Shown here in pieces: positions 1-7,614 of a DNA stretch of 22,712 nt. Within the stretch, counting starts at the first letter, position 1. Every line of letters begins with the position of its first letter. This stretch comes from an uncultured Phocaeicola sp. GTDB lineage: Bacteria; Bacteroidota; Bacteroidia; Bacteroidales; Bacteroidaceae. The position numbers and the translations under genes were made by a program. The DNA lies in contig CARCZS010000008.1 of assembly GCA_948956705.1 (NCBI GenBank), positions 70,854 to 93,565 on the forward strand, given 5' to 3'. Below the pieces are notes generated by a model. That model searched no databases, was not told where the DNA came from, and saw only the letters and a list, made by a program, of their open reading frames with translations.

Positions 1-2
1 TC

Positions 3-2585
3 CTGTTCGGAGCCTTAATGGTTACCTCGACAGGAACATTTGTGTCTTGTAAAGATTACGACGATGATATCGACGAAATCAACAGCAAGATTGACAAGAT
101 TGAAACTACACTGTCTGAATTGGAGTCAAAGATTGGCGACAAGGGTGTGACCAGTGTGACTTTCGACGAAAAGACAGGTGTATTGACTGTAGTTGACGGT
201 ACGGGTACAAAAACGTATACCATCAAGACAACAGCTCCTGATGTAGACGAACTAACCATTACTATTGAAGGCAAAGACCTCAAAGTAGACGGAAAGGTGA
301 TAGGTCAGGTAGGTGACACAGTCGCAGTGAAAAACGGTGAGTTGACAATCAATGGTACAGCTACCGGCATCAAGGTTGGTCAATATGCTATTTTGGACAA
401 TCAAAGCGCAGGTACCGTAACCATCACTCTGCCCGATGCAAACGGCAAATTGCAAACTGTTGAGTTGATGAAAGCATCTGCTGCATTGACTTCTGTACAG
501 TTCCAAAATGCACCTACATTCATCGATATTGTAGGAACTAATAATGCAATCCAATGGGGTACTGCCCATATCGCATTCCCTAACTGGGGAGGTAAAAAGG
601 GGACTATTACCAGAAATCAGTTAATGGTAGGTCAGACCAATGTTGTAAATGTTCAGGTTACTCCTGCAAGCTACGACTTGGGTGCACAGACTTTGACTTT
701 GGTTGACTCAAAGGGCAATGTGGCTCCGGTAAATGTAACTGCTGTTGCAAACAACAGACTGATTTCTCGTGCTGCATCTGCTAATGGTAACTGGGCTTTG
801 TCTATCGAAATGACAGATGATGTTACTGCCAACAACATCAAGGAAGTATTCGATTTTGATGCTACTCATCCTATGGCATACACATTATGTGTAAATGGCA
901 TTCCTTATACTACTTATGAATTGGCTGTTGTACCTAGCAACAATAAGTCTACTGTTTCCGCACCTATTACTACAGTAAGAGGTGGTGATGTAAAATATGT
1001 AACTGCTGATGGGCGAGTAGCAACATTAAATACCGGTAAATTCCCTACCGGAAGTACAGAATTGTTTATCGAACAGTGTAATTTGTATGATTCATACATC
1101 ACTTTTGAAGGTACAAACAAATCTTTGGCAGAACAATACGGAATCACTGTTGACGGTATGACTATCAATGTTCCCGCTTCTGCTACAGGTGTAACTATCA
1201 AGGGTATTGTACATACAATGGCTATCAACGGTTACGAATCTGCAATTACCGACAACGAAGTTGAATTCAATATCATCGGTAGCACAGTAACTGCTCAAAC
1301 CATCGCTGCTACAACTCATCAGATTGCACCCGCCGCAACTGTTGCCGACGTTTTGAAGAACGTACGCATCGATTTAGGTGACGTATTCAAGAATATTCCT
1401 GCCGCAACTCGTGAAGCTGCACGTGAAACAGCTCAGTTCTATGTAGTAGAAGAAAAGAGCCAGACCGGATTCTTGGTAAAACATAACATCGCATTAGCTA
1501 ACTCTACTTACAATAAGTTCAATACTGTTTCATATCTGAAAGCTGACGGAACAGCATGGACAGATAATACAGACGATATTCTTGATTTGCGTTATATCGA
1601 ATTACCTGTATACCAGGCTGTAGCTGCTGATGCTCAACCGGGTGACTACCAATTGTCATTTGTTGTAATGGATGAGAATTATGTAACAGGTAGCGGAAAT
1701 ATTAAAGGCAATGAAATCATCAAGATTAATATGCCGGTTAATGTAACTGTTCCTTCATTCGCTGATATGTTTGAAAAGACTGCTACCGAATGGAATACTG
1801 CCAAGACTGAATTCAATGCTAGAATTTATGTTGAACCTACAAATGATGCTCAACTGAGATTTGGCGAAGCCTTTAATAAGACTGCCAACTATGCAGATGC
1901 AGAGTATTCACAAGTTGTATATGACGTGAAATATATTGATTCTAAATCTCCGATAGCTACCTCAAGTAATGTTGAACTTTCAACAGAAAACGGAATAGCA
2001 AGAATCAGCGGCAGAGGAGGATTAGCAATTCTGGATAAGACAGTGGTATACAATGCTACAGGAGATGCTCTGAAAGAAAATACGTTCGCAAACATGACAG
2101 CATACTATCCGTTGTTCTATCAAGTTACTAAGACTGATGCAAACCGATTCCTGACCAATGATGAGTTCGATGCTTTGCAAGAAGCATTTACGGTAGCATC
2201 TGATTCTTATACATCGAAACTTGTTACTCCTCTTGCAGGTGTAGCTATCAGTACTGGTGATATTGTTCTTAATGCAGCCGGAGAAGCAGCGCTTTCACTT
2301 AAATTGGGTACATCAACTGTAGTTGTAAACAACACTAACATTGCTAGTGGAGCAACAGCAGCACTAACCAACTCTAATGGCGCCAGCTATACTCTTAATA
2401 CTGCAGCTCCTAGTGGCAATGTAGTTAAAGCTGAATTTACAATTGAATCCGGTGCAACCGTAGCTTTGACAGCTACTGGTATTAAAGTTACCGGTTTGAC
2501 AGGTATGTCAACATTAAAAGTTACTTTGACTGACGCTACAGGCATTGTCTATACATCTACCGTACAGATTCAGCCTGCTAAATAA
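3..2585 (+). CDS. Large surface lipoprotein, DUF4988 / S-layer-like, 5' partial
   Basis: The reading frame is open to the left window edge (it can be read from base 3 as LFGAL before the Met codon at 18), so the gene starts outside. The visible start is the end of a signal peptide with a loose lipobox (FVSC, Cys codon 48-50), followed by KDYDDDID, an acidic stretch like the export signal of surface-exposed Bacteroides lipoproteins. Next comes a short coiled coil with heptads of I/L (about bases 75-145), then repeated beta-type motifs of the form TSVTFDEKTGVLTV, and a long Thr/Ala/Val-rich, Cys-poor beta domain to the C-terminus. The N-terminal layout matches the family called DUF4988 or 'PL29 lyase N-terminal domain', and resembles the S-layer-like surface proteins of Bacteroides. 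Known family members are anchored in the outer membrane facing outward. An enzymatic role is not supported: I see no catalytic domain. The gene is monocistronic at its 3' end because a terminator follows directly. A decayed copy of its 3' end lies at 3641-3712. Confidence 0.8.
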   Translation: MFGALMVTSTGTFVSCKDYDDDIDEINSKIDKIETTLSELESKIGDKGVTSVTFDEKTGVLTVVDGTGTKTYTIKTTAPDVDELTITIEGKDLKVDGKVIGQVGDTVAVKNGELTINGTATGIKVGQYAILDNQSAGTVTITLPDANGKLQTVELMKASAALTSVQFQNAPTFIDIVGTNNAIQWGTAHIAFPNWGGKKGTITRNQLMVGQTNVVNVQVTPASYDLGAQTLTLVDSKGNVAPVNVTAVANNRLISRAASANGNWALSIEMTDDVTANNIKEVFDFDATHPMAYTLCVNGIPYTTYELAVVPSNNKSTVSAPITTVRGGDVKYVTADGRVATLNTGKFPTGSTELFIEQCNLYDSYITFEGTNKSLAEQYGITVDGMTINVPASATGVTIKGIVHTMAINGYESAITDNEVEFNIIGSTVTAQTIAATTHQIAPAATVADVLKNVRIDLGDVFKNIPAATREAARETAQFYVVEEKSQTGFLVKHNIALANSTYNKFNTVSYLKADGTAWTDNTDDILDLRYIELPVYQAVAADAQPGDYQLSFVVMDENYVTGSGNIKGNEIIKINMPVNVTVPSFADMFEKTATEWNTAKTEFNARIYVEPTNDAQLRFGEAFNKTANYADAEYSQVVYDVKYIDSKSPIATSSNVELSTENGIARISGRGGLAILDKTVVYNATGDALKENTFANMTAYYPLFYQVTKTDANRFLTNDEFDALQEAFTVASDSYTSKLVTPLAGVAISTGDIVLNAAGEAALSLKLGTSTVVVNNTNIASGATAALTNSNGASYTLNTAAPSGNVVKAEFTIESGATVALTATGIKVTGLTGMSTLKVTLTDATGIVYTSTVQIQPAK

Positions 2586-2618
2586 TAAAGTAGTAAGTAG
2601 TATAAACCCTACTTATAA

Positions 2619-2722
2619 ATAACTCAAAGGACCGCCCCAACCACTGTGCTGGGACGGTCTTTTTCAATATTCCACACCTTTAACAAACATTGCCAATCTT
2701 GTTTTCTGCCTTCTTTTACGCC
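2619..2722 (+). repeat. Direct repeat copy A: terminator and 3' flank of the surface protein gene
   Basis: These about 104 bases recur at 3709-3812 with only four mismatches that I can count. The repeat covers the intrinsic terminator and the bases after it up to TTTTACGCC. Similarity also extends, with decay, into the upstream coding region (copy in 3641-3712), but the 85 or so bases holding the stop codon in copy A are missing in copy B. After copy A the sequence becomes the inserted cassette; after copy B it becomes the promoter region of the RNA methyltransferase gene. Confidence 0.93.
2630..2664 (+). terminator. Intrinsic terminator of the surface lipoprotein gene
   Basis: Arms GACCGCCCCA (2630-2639) and TGGGACGGTC (2650-2659) pair with one mismatch around a 10-base loop and are followed by five T. 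It sits 45 bases after the stop codon at 2585, as expected for an intrinsic terminator. Confidence 0.85.
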
Positions 2723-2826
2723 CTGACTTCGTCAATGTGTCCCCCCAAAAAATCATCATCAAACAACAGAGCGATGCGTTTGTGGCGTTCTATAATCATT
2801 GTTCTGCTGATTTTGAAGAGAGAAAG

Positions 2827-2864
2827 TTATAATATTATAAGGTTCTACAAAAGAATCTGATTCT
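2827..2864. promoter_or_regulatory. Two inverted repeats, candidate operators of the two-gene cassette
   Basis: Bases 2827-2840 (TTATAATATTATAA) form a perfect 14-base palindrome. Bases 2852-2864 (AGAATC-T-GATTCT) form a second inverted repeat with 6-base arms and a 1-base centre. The second one overlaps the place where the -33 element of the promoter at 2878-2885 would lie (TCTG, 2856-2859). The position is what an autorepressor operator would show. Binding is inference; AT-only palindromes also arise by chance. Confidence 0.4.
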
Positions 2865-2885
2865 CAACAAAAAGTATTATCTTTG
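2856..2885 (+). promoter_or_regulatory. Bacteroides-type promoter for the two-gene cassette
   Basis: TATCTTTG at 2878-2885 is an exact match to the -7 consensus TAnnTTTG. A -33 element is weak: TCTG at 2856-2859, 18 bases upstream. Transcription would begin close to 2892, leaving a short leader of about 15 bases that contains GGATAG before the ATG at 2908. Confidence 0.6.
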
Positions 2886-2907
2886 CCAAAGGAAAGGATA
2901 GATATTT

Positions 2908-3063
2908 ATGGTAAAAACCAAAGCAACAAAAGAAGAAACTTTAGCCAAATTTAAAGCAGCAAGAGAAAAGAAACGTGCTTGTCTGGCTAATTTGGAAAAG
3001 TCAATGAAGGAAGCCTATAAAAAACGTACAGGTAAGGAGGCTGAAACCTTTTTTGCATTATGA
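2908..3063 (+). CDS. Small lysine-rich protein (51 aa), first gene of the cassette
   Basis: The reading frame starts at the ATG at 2908, just behind the -7 element at 2878-2885, and ends in TGA at 3061-3063. The product is MVKTKATKEETL... to ...EAETFFAL, very rich in Lys, Glu and Ala. Nearly the whole chain (residues 8-46) could form a charged, mostly basic helix; there is one Cys (residue 25), no signal peptide and no membrane segment. The stop overlaps the start of the next gene in ATGA, so translation of the two is probably coupled. I do not recognise a named family. By size, charge and position it could be a small partner of the downstream protein, for example a DNA-binding or antitoxin-like component, but nothing in the sequence proves it. 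Confidence 0.65.
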   Translation: MVKTKATKEETLAKFKAAREKKRACLANLEKSMKEAYKKRTGKEAETFFAL

Positions 3064-3566
3064 AACAGCTTCTTTCATTGAAACGTATTAACGAAAATTC
3101 TTCATATCCGGTAGAAACGACTGGAGAAGATGGATTTTATCAGTTCTTTACAGACAGGGGAGTACATTATTCTGTAGGGTTTATGGAAGATGATATTTTA
3201 CTGTCACAGAACTCATATCAATTGATTATAGCCAATATCAATAACCATAAATCTCCCCGTGACCATAAAGTACGTGATACGATTATTGCTATCGTTGATG
3301 AATTTTTCAGGAACAACAACTCAACATTGCTCTATATTTGTGAGACTAGTGACAGCAAGCAAAGTATGCGTAGCCGGTTGTTTGAGTATTGGTTCTCCAC
3401 TTACAATCGGAAGGCTCTTTTTACAATGATTTCATCTTCAATTGTTGATGAAGAAGGTGTCGTAAACTTTGCAACGATAATTCTTCGTAATGACAATCCA
3501 AATTTATCGGAGATTATAGCTGAATTTACCGAATCAATCCAATTACTTAGTCAAAAACCTGAATGA
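3060..3566 (+). CDS. Hypothetical cytoplasmic protein, DUF6169-like (168 aa)
   Basis: The ATG at 3060 overlaps the stop of the 51-aa gene by four bases; AAGGAGG lies at 3034-3040, rather far upstream (19 bases), so coupling with the upstream gene is more likely to drive initiation. The protein has no signal peptide or membrane segment. Its middle carries YICETSDSKQSMRSRLFEYWF (residues about 97-117), which fits the pattern ICDTSD...R.R.FD.WF that I remember from the Bacteroidota family DUF6169; I cannot verify this by search. An N-terminal beta-rich half (YQFFTDRGVHYSVGF) and a C-terminal helix (NLSEIIAEFTES) complete it. The function of this family is unknown. Base composition is clearly lower in G+C than in the housekeeping genes downstream, and the gene sits between direct repeats, which suggests separate acquisition. 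Confidence 0.75.
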   Translation: MKQLLSLKRINENSSYPVETTGEDGFYQFFTDRGVHYSVGFMEDDILLSQNSYQLIIANINNHKSPRDHKVRDTIIAIVDEFFRNNNSTLLYICETSDSKQSMRSRLFEYWFSTYNRKALFTMISSSIVDEEGVVNFATIILRNDNPNLSEIIAEFTESIQLLSQKPE

Positions 3567-3640
3567 TAGGACAAGTGCCGATTTCAGGAACTTTAAACCC
3601 TTTGCTTACCAATACCAATATAATCTATTTCTCTCCGGAA

Positions 3641-3712
3641 CACGGTTGCTAACAGTATTACTGTTACCGGTTTGACAGGTATGTCTACATTAAAGGTAAC
3701 ATTTACCGATAA
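3641..3712 (+). pseudogene. Decayed 3' fragment of a second surface-protein gene
   Basis: In one frame these bases read TVANSITVTGLTGMSTLKVTFTDN, closely matching TGIKVTGLTGMSTLKVTLTD near the C-terminus of the surface lipoprotein (codons around 2478-2537). There is no start codon and no N-terminal part. The match breaks after TFTD, where the fragment runs straight into the sequence that in the intact gene lies after the stop codon, so the last codons and stop are deleted. Substitutions are mixed (for example GTCAACA versus GTCTACA), which suggests a diverged paralogue rather than a fresh duplication. Confidence 0.75.
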
Positions 3713-3812
3713 CTCAAAAGACCGCCTCAACCACTGTGCTGGGACGGTCTTTTTCAATATTCCACACCTTTAACAAACATTACCAATCTTGTTTTCTGCC
3801 CTCTTTTACGCC
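3709..3812 (+). repeat. Direct repeat copy B: terminator and 3' flank
   Basis: This is the partner of 2619-2722, about 96 percent identical by eye. It directly precedes the promoter of the RNA methyltransferase gene, so it is probably the junction with the ancestral flank. Together with the gene fragment just upstream it marks the right border of the cassette-bearing segment. Confidence 0.93.
3716..3754 (+). terminator. Intrinsic terminator, second copy
   Basis: Arms GACCGCCTCA (3720-3729) and TGGGACGGTC (3740-3749) pair with one mismatch and one G-U pair, and the stem extends through AAAA on the left and TTTT on the right. Five T follow. It now probably serves the two-gene cassette ending at 3566, about 150 bases upstream, for which I see no nearer terminator. 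Confidence 0.75.
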
Positions 3813-3849
3813 TTATTTAACTTCTAAAAAACAGATAATCTTCTAAATA

Positions 3850-3881
3850 ATTGAATAGCAAAGAGAAAATCACTAAATTTG
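3850..3881 (+). promoter_or_regulatory. Promoter of the RNA methyltransferase operon
   Basis: TAAATTTG (3874-3881) matches the -7 consensus TAnnTTTG exactly, and ATTG (3850-3853) matches the -33 element TTTG in three of four bases with a 20-base spacer. The ATG at 3918 lies 36 bases after the -7 box. The box overlaps an in-frame TTG at 3879, which therefore cannot be the true start of the gene. Confidence 0.75.
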
Positions 3882-3917
3882 TCGCATCAATTGAAATTAC
3901 GTAATTATCATTTTAAA

Positions 3918-5279
3918 ATGAAGGAAGAATTCGAGCTAATCGCCAAGACTTTCCAGGGACTGGAAGAAGTTCTGGCAAAAGAACTCACCGAGCTGGGAGC
4001 CAGCAATATAGAAATAGGAAGACGCATGGTAGCTTTTACCGGCGACAAGGAGATGATGTATAAGGCTAACTTTTGCCTACGTACAGCCATCCGTATCCTG
4101 AAACCCATTAAGCACTTTGAAGCCAAAACCGCCGATGAAGTGTATGAAGCCATTAAATCCATCGCATGGGAAGAGTATTTGGACACCAACAAGAGCTTCG
4201 CAGTCGATGCAGTAGTATTCTCGAATGAATTCCGCCATTCAAAGTTCGTAGCCTATAAGGTGAAAGACGCCATCGTAGACTACTTCCGCGAGAAAAACGG
4301 CGAACGCCCTTCCGTACGCATCAATAACCCTGATGTAGCACTGAACATCCACATTGCCGAAGACAAATGTACTTTGTCACTCGACAGTTCCGGCGAATCA
4401 TTACATCGTCGCGGTTATCGCCAGGAGGCAGTAGAAGCTCCGTTGAACGAAGTACTGGCCGCCGGTATGATTTTAATGACCGGATGGAAAGGCGAATGTG
4501 ACTTGATAGACCCGATGTGCGGTTCAGGAACCATTCCTATTGAAGCGGCCTTGATTGCACGTAATATAGCTCCGGGCGTATTCCGCAAAGAATTTGCTTT
4601 CGAGAAATGGAACGACTTCGACCAAGAATTATTCGATACGATTTATAACGATGATTCACAAGAGCGTGAATTCACACATAAAGTATATGGATATGACAAT
4701 AATCCGAAAGCCAACGAGATTGCTACACATAATGTGAAAGCAGCAGGACTGAGCAAGGAGGTAATCTTAAAAATACAACCGTTCCAGCAATTCGAACAGC
4801 CGAAAGAGAAAAGTATCATTATCACCAACCCTCCTTACGGTGAACGCATCTCGACAAACGATTTATTAGGTTTATACCAGATGATTGGCGAACGTCTGAA
4901 ACATGCATTTGCCGGAAACGACGCATGGATACTGAGTTATCGTGAAGAATGCTTCGACCAAATCGGACTGAAGCCATCTATCAAGATACCGTTGTTTAAT
5001 GGTGCTTTGGAATGTGAATTCCGCAAATATCAGTTGTTTGACGGAAAATATAAAGAGTTCCGTACCGAAAATAAAGACAGAGATTTCAAACCACGACGCG
5101 AAGATACCCGCCCCCGCCGCAACAGTGAAAGGGTGGAGTACGGAGAACGGCGCGAACGACGCAATTTTGATGACAAACGCGAAGGACGTGGAGATTTCAA
5201 GAACAAAGACAGAAAAGACAGAGGAACCGGAGAAAGAAAAGAGTTTAAACCACGCTTTAAGAAAGAGGAAAATAGATAG
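3918..5279 (+). CDS. THUMP-domain class I SAM-dependent RNA methyltransferase (RlmL-type)
   Basis: The product (453 aa from the ATG at 3918) begins EFELIAKTFQGLEEVLAKEL, the N-terminal signature of the RlmL/YpsC family, which methylates guanine N2 in 23S rRNA. A THUMP RNA-binding domain covers about residues 45-155. The Rossmann methyltransferase domain follows with the SAM-binding motif DPMCGSGT (from D198) and the catalytic NPPYGER (from N304). Homologues are often misnamed N6-adenine DNA methylase because of the NPPY motif. From about residue 377 to the end the chain is an extremely charged Arg/Lys/Asp/Glu tail with many RR, RE and DRD runs, likely disordered and RNA-contacting; E. coli RlmL has instead a fused second methyltransferase, which is absent here. 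It is the first gene of a co-directional run, 61 bases ahead of the peptidase gene. An upstream in-frame TTG at 3879 was rejected because it lies in the promoter. Confidence 0.92.
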   Translation: MKEEFELIAKTFQGLEEVLAKELTELGASNIEIGRRMVAFTGDKEMMYKANFCLRTAIRILKPIKHFEAKTADEVYEAIKSIAWEEYLDTNKSFAVDAVVFSNEFRHSKFVAYKVKDAIVDYFREKNGERPSVRINNPDVALNIHIAEDKCTLSLDSSGESLHRRGYRQEAVEAPLNEVLAAGMILMTGWKGECDLIDPMCGSGTIPIEAALIARNIAPGVFRKEFAFEKWNDFDQELFDTIYNDDSQEREFTHKVYGYDNNPKANEIATHNVKAAGLSKEVILKIQPFQQFEQPKEKSIIITNPPYGERISTNDLLGLYQMIGERLKHAFAGNDAWILSYREECFDQIGLKPSIKIPLFNGALECEFRKYQLFDGKYKEFRTENKDRDFKPRREDTRPRRNSERVEYGERRERRNFDDKREGRGDFKNKDRKDRGTGERKEFKPRFKKEENR

Positions 5280-5340
5280 TAAAGAATTAACCGGCTTGAG
5301 GTTCTGAACCGGAACCCCAAACCGGAAAAAACAAGAAGCT

Positions 5341-7596
5341 ATGAAGAATATTATACTAAAAAGCCTACTTATATTAATGACATCATGTATCTCTACTATG
5401 AGTGTTATAGCGCAGGATAAGAAAAGTTTTACTCTCGAAGATCTGATGCCGGGAGGAAACAACTATTTCAATCTACAGCCCAAGAATCTGTATGGACTGA
5501 AATGGTGGGGAGACGTATGTATCAACGCCGACATAGAAGAGGTAAAAGCGGTGAACCCGGCCAACGGAAAAGAGACTGTCCTCTTCACCTTGCAAGACAC
5601 AAATGACTTGCTGGCAGCCAAGGAACTGGGAAAGATGAATCATTTATATAATGTATCTTTTCCATATACCGAAAAGTGGATGCTGGTAAACACATCTACC
5701 CACAAGGTGCTGATTGACTGTGACAAGAAAGAAATAATATGGAGTCAGCCCATTGCCGCCAAAGCAGCCAACCAAGACTGGAACAAAGACAGCCGTTCGC
5801 TGGCTTACACCATTGCCAATAATTTGTTTGTAACCACTGCAGACGGTAAAACCCACCAAGTAACCGATGAACCCAAAGGCATCGTATGCGGCCAAAGTGT
5901 ACACCGTCAAGAATTCGGCATTTATAAAGGTACGTTCTGGAGTCCGAAAGGAAACCTGCTCGCTTTTTACCGCATGGATGAAACAATGGTAACGGATTAT
6001 CCGCAAGTGAATACTACGACCCGTATCGCCACCCTCGAACCGGACAAGTATCCGATGGCAGGAATGACCAGCCATAAAGTTACCGTGGGAGTTTACAATC
6101 CTGCAACCGAAAAGACTGTCTACCTGAAAGCCGGTGACCCGACCGACCGCTATTTCACTAATGTTAGTTGGAGCCCGGACGAAAAGAGCGTTTATGTGAT
6201 AGAATTGAACCGTGACCAAAATCATGCAGAGTTGGTGCGGTATAATGCAGAAAACGGAGAAAAAGATGCCGTACTTATCAAAGAAACACATCCCAAATAC
6301 GTAGAACCGCAACATCCTATTATTTTCTTGCCTTGGGATGATACAAAATTTATCTACCAAAGTCAAATGGATGGTTACAATCACTTATATTTGTACGATT
6401 TGGATGCCCACAAAGCAAAAGTACCACCCTATCTCAGTGCCTTTATCGGTGCCGAACAAATGTTTGGAGACTGCGAAGCTACTATCACCAACAACATTAT
6501 TATGGAGCAACAGCTCACTCAAGGCGAATGGCTTGTGCAAAAGATTCTCGGCTTCAACGAAAAGACCAAAGAAATCATCATCATGAGCACTGAGGTTTCT
6601 CCGTTACAAAGTAACGCATACGCCGTGAATGTAAAGACCGGGAAACGCCGTCTCATCGGGAATAAGGATGGAATGCACAATGTACAACTGTCAGCAAGCG
6701 GTAAATATGTGATAGATAACTATACTTCTTCCACCGTTCCCCGTAATATAGACATTGTTCCTACTTCGGGTAAAGGAAAAAATATCAATTTGCTGACTGC
6801 TACCAATCCGATGGATGCATACAATATGCCCGAAATCACTCTCGGCACCATTAAAGCGGCCGATGGTAAGACAGACCTCTATTATCGTCTGGTAAAACCG
6901 GTGAACTACGACCCCAACAAGAAATATCCGGCAGTCATCTATGTGTATGGCGGCCCTCATGCACAAATGATACACAATGTGCGTAACTATGGCGCCGGAG
7001 GATGGGATATTTACATGGCCCAACTGGGTTATGTGATGCTGACTGTCGACAGCCGCGGCAGTGACAATCGCGGACGGGAGTTTGAGAACTGCACCTTCCG
7101 CCAACTGGGTACAGAAGAAATGAAGGATCAGGTAAAAGGAGTGGAATTTCTAAAATCACTCGGTTATGTAGACGAAAACCGCATCGGTGTACATGGCTGG
7201 AGCTTCGGCGGCTTCATGACCACCAACCTCATGCTGACCTATAATGATATCTTCAAGGTAGGTGTAGCCGGTGGTCCGGTTATCGATTGGGGATATTATG
7301 AAGTAATGTATGGCGAACGCTATATGGACAGTCCGCTGAGCAACCCAGAAGGCTATAATAAAGCAAATCTGAAACTGAGAGCCGGCGACCTGAAAGGACG
7401 GTTGATGCTGATTCATGGCGGCGAAGATCCTACTTGTGTTCCGCAACACAGCTACACCTTCCTGCGCGCATGCATTGATGCAGGTACACATCCCGACTTC
7501 TTTATTTACCCGGAAGACGGACACAATATGTTCGGCCGTGACCGTGTTCACTTATACGAACACATCACCCGCTATTTTGAAGACCATCTAAAATAA
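5341..7596 (+). CDS. Dipeptidyl peptidase IV-type S9 serine peptidase, exported
   Basis: The 751-aa product starts with a signal peptide (MKNIILKSLLILMTS, cleavage probably after VIAQ, residue about 25), so it acts in the periplasm. An eight-bladed beta-propeller follows (about residues 60-490), containing YRMDET, where the Asp-Glu pair corresponds to the acidic residues that hold the substrate N-terminus in DPP-IV enzymes. The C-terminal alpha/beta hydrolase carries the triad Ser621 (GWSFGG), Asp696 (GGEDPT) and His728 (DGHNM). Length is that of the family (about 720-760). The expected reaction is release of X-Pro or X-Ala dipeptides from peptide N-termini, serving peptide uptake in a bacterium that ferments protein. 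Which residue it prefers at the second position cannot be read from sequence. Spacing to purD is 18 bases. Confidence 0.93.
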   Translation: MKNIILKSLLILMTSCISTMSVIAQDKKSFTLEDLMPGGNNYFNLQPKNLYGLKWWGDVCINADIEEVKAVNPANGKETVLFTLQDTNDLLAAKELGKMNHLYNVSFPYTEKWMLVNTSTHKVLIDCDKKEIIWSQPIAAKAANQDWNKDSRSLAYTIANNLFVTTADGKTHQVTDEPKGIVCGQSVHRQEFGIYKGTFWSPKGNLLAFYRMDETMVTDYPQVNTTTRIATLEPDKYPMAGMTSHKVTVGVYNPATEKTVYLKAGDPTDRYFTNVSWSPDEKSVYVIELNRDQNHAELVRYNAENGEKDAVLIKETHPKYVEPQHPIIFLPWDDTKFIYQSQMDGYNHLYLYDLDAHKAKVPPYLSAFIGAEQMFGDCEATITNNIIMEQQLTQGEWLVQKILGFNEKTKEIIIMSTEVSPLQSNAYAVNVKTGKRRLIGNKDGMHNVQLSASGKYVIDNYTSSTVPRNIDIVPTSGKGKNINLLTATNPMDAYNMPEITLGTIKAADGKTDLYYRLVKPVNYDPNKKYPAVIYVYGGPHAQMIHNVRNYGAGGWDIYMAQLGYVMLTVDSRGSDNRGREFENCTFRQLGTEEMKDQVKGVEFLKSLGYVDENRIGVHGWSFGGFMTTNLMLTYNDIFKVGVAGGPVIDWGYYEVMYGERYMDSPLSNPEGYNKANLKLRAGDLKGRLMLIHGGEDPTCVPQHSYTFLRACIDAGTHPDFFIYPEDGHNMFGRDRVHLYEHITRYFEDHLK

Positions 7597-7614
7597 TAAA
7601 TTCAATATCAGAAT

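Noticed and set aside
3879..3917. Thirteen extra codons at the start of the RNA methyltransferase, from a TTG
   Set aside because: The TTG lies inside the -7 box TAAATTTG, so it would not be transcribed; the family's N-terminus begins at the ATG at 3918.
5300..5310. Short inverted repeat GGTTC-T-GAACC between the methyltransferase and peptidase genes
   Set aside because: A 1-base loop cannot form a hairpin and there is no T tract; too short to call an operator.
4872..5462. Open frame of 196 codons on the minus strand
   Set aside because: It mirrors the Arg/Lys-rich tail of the RNA methyltransferase and the peptidase start; low complexity on one strand keeps the other open. No family features.
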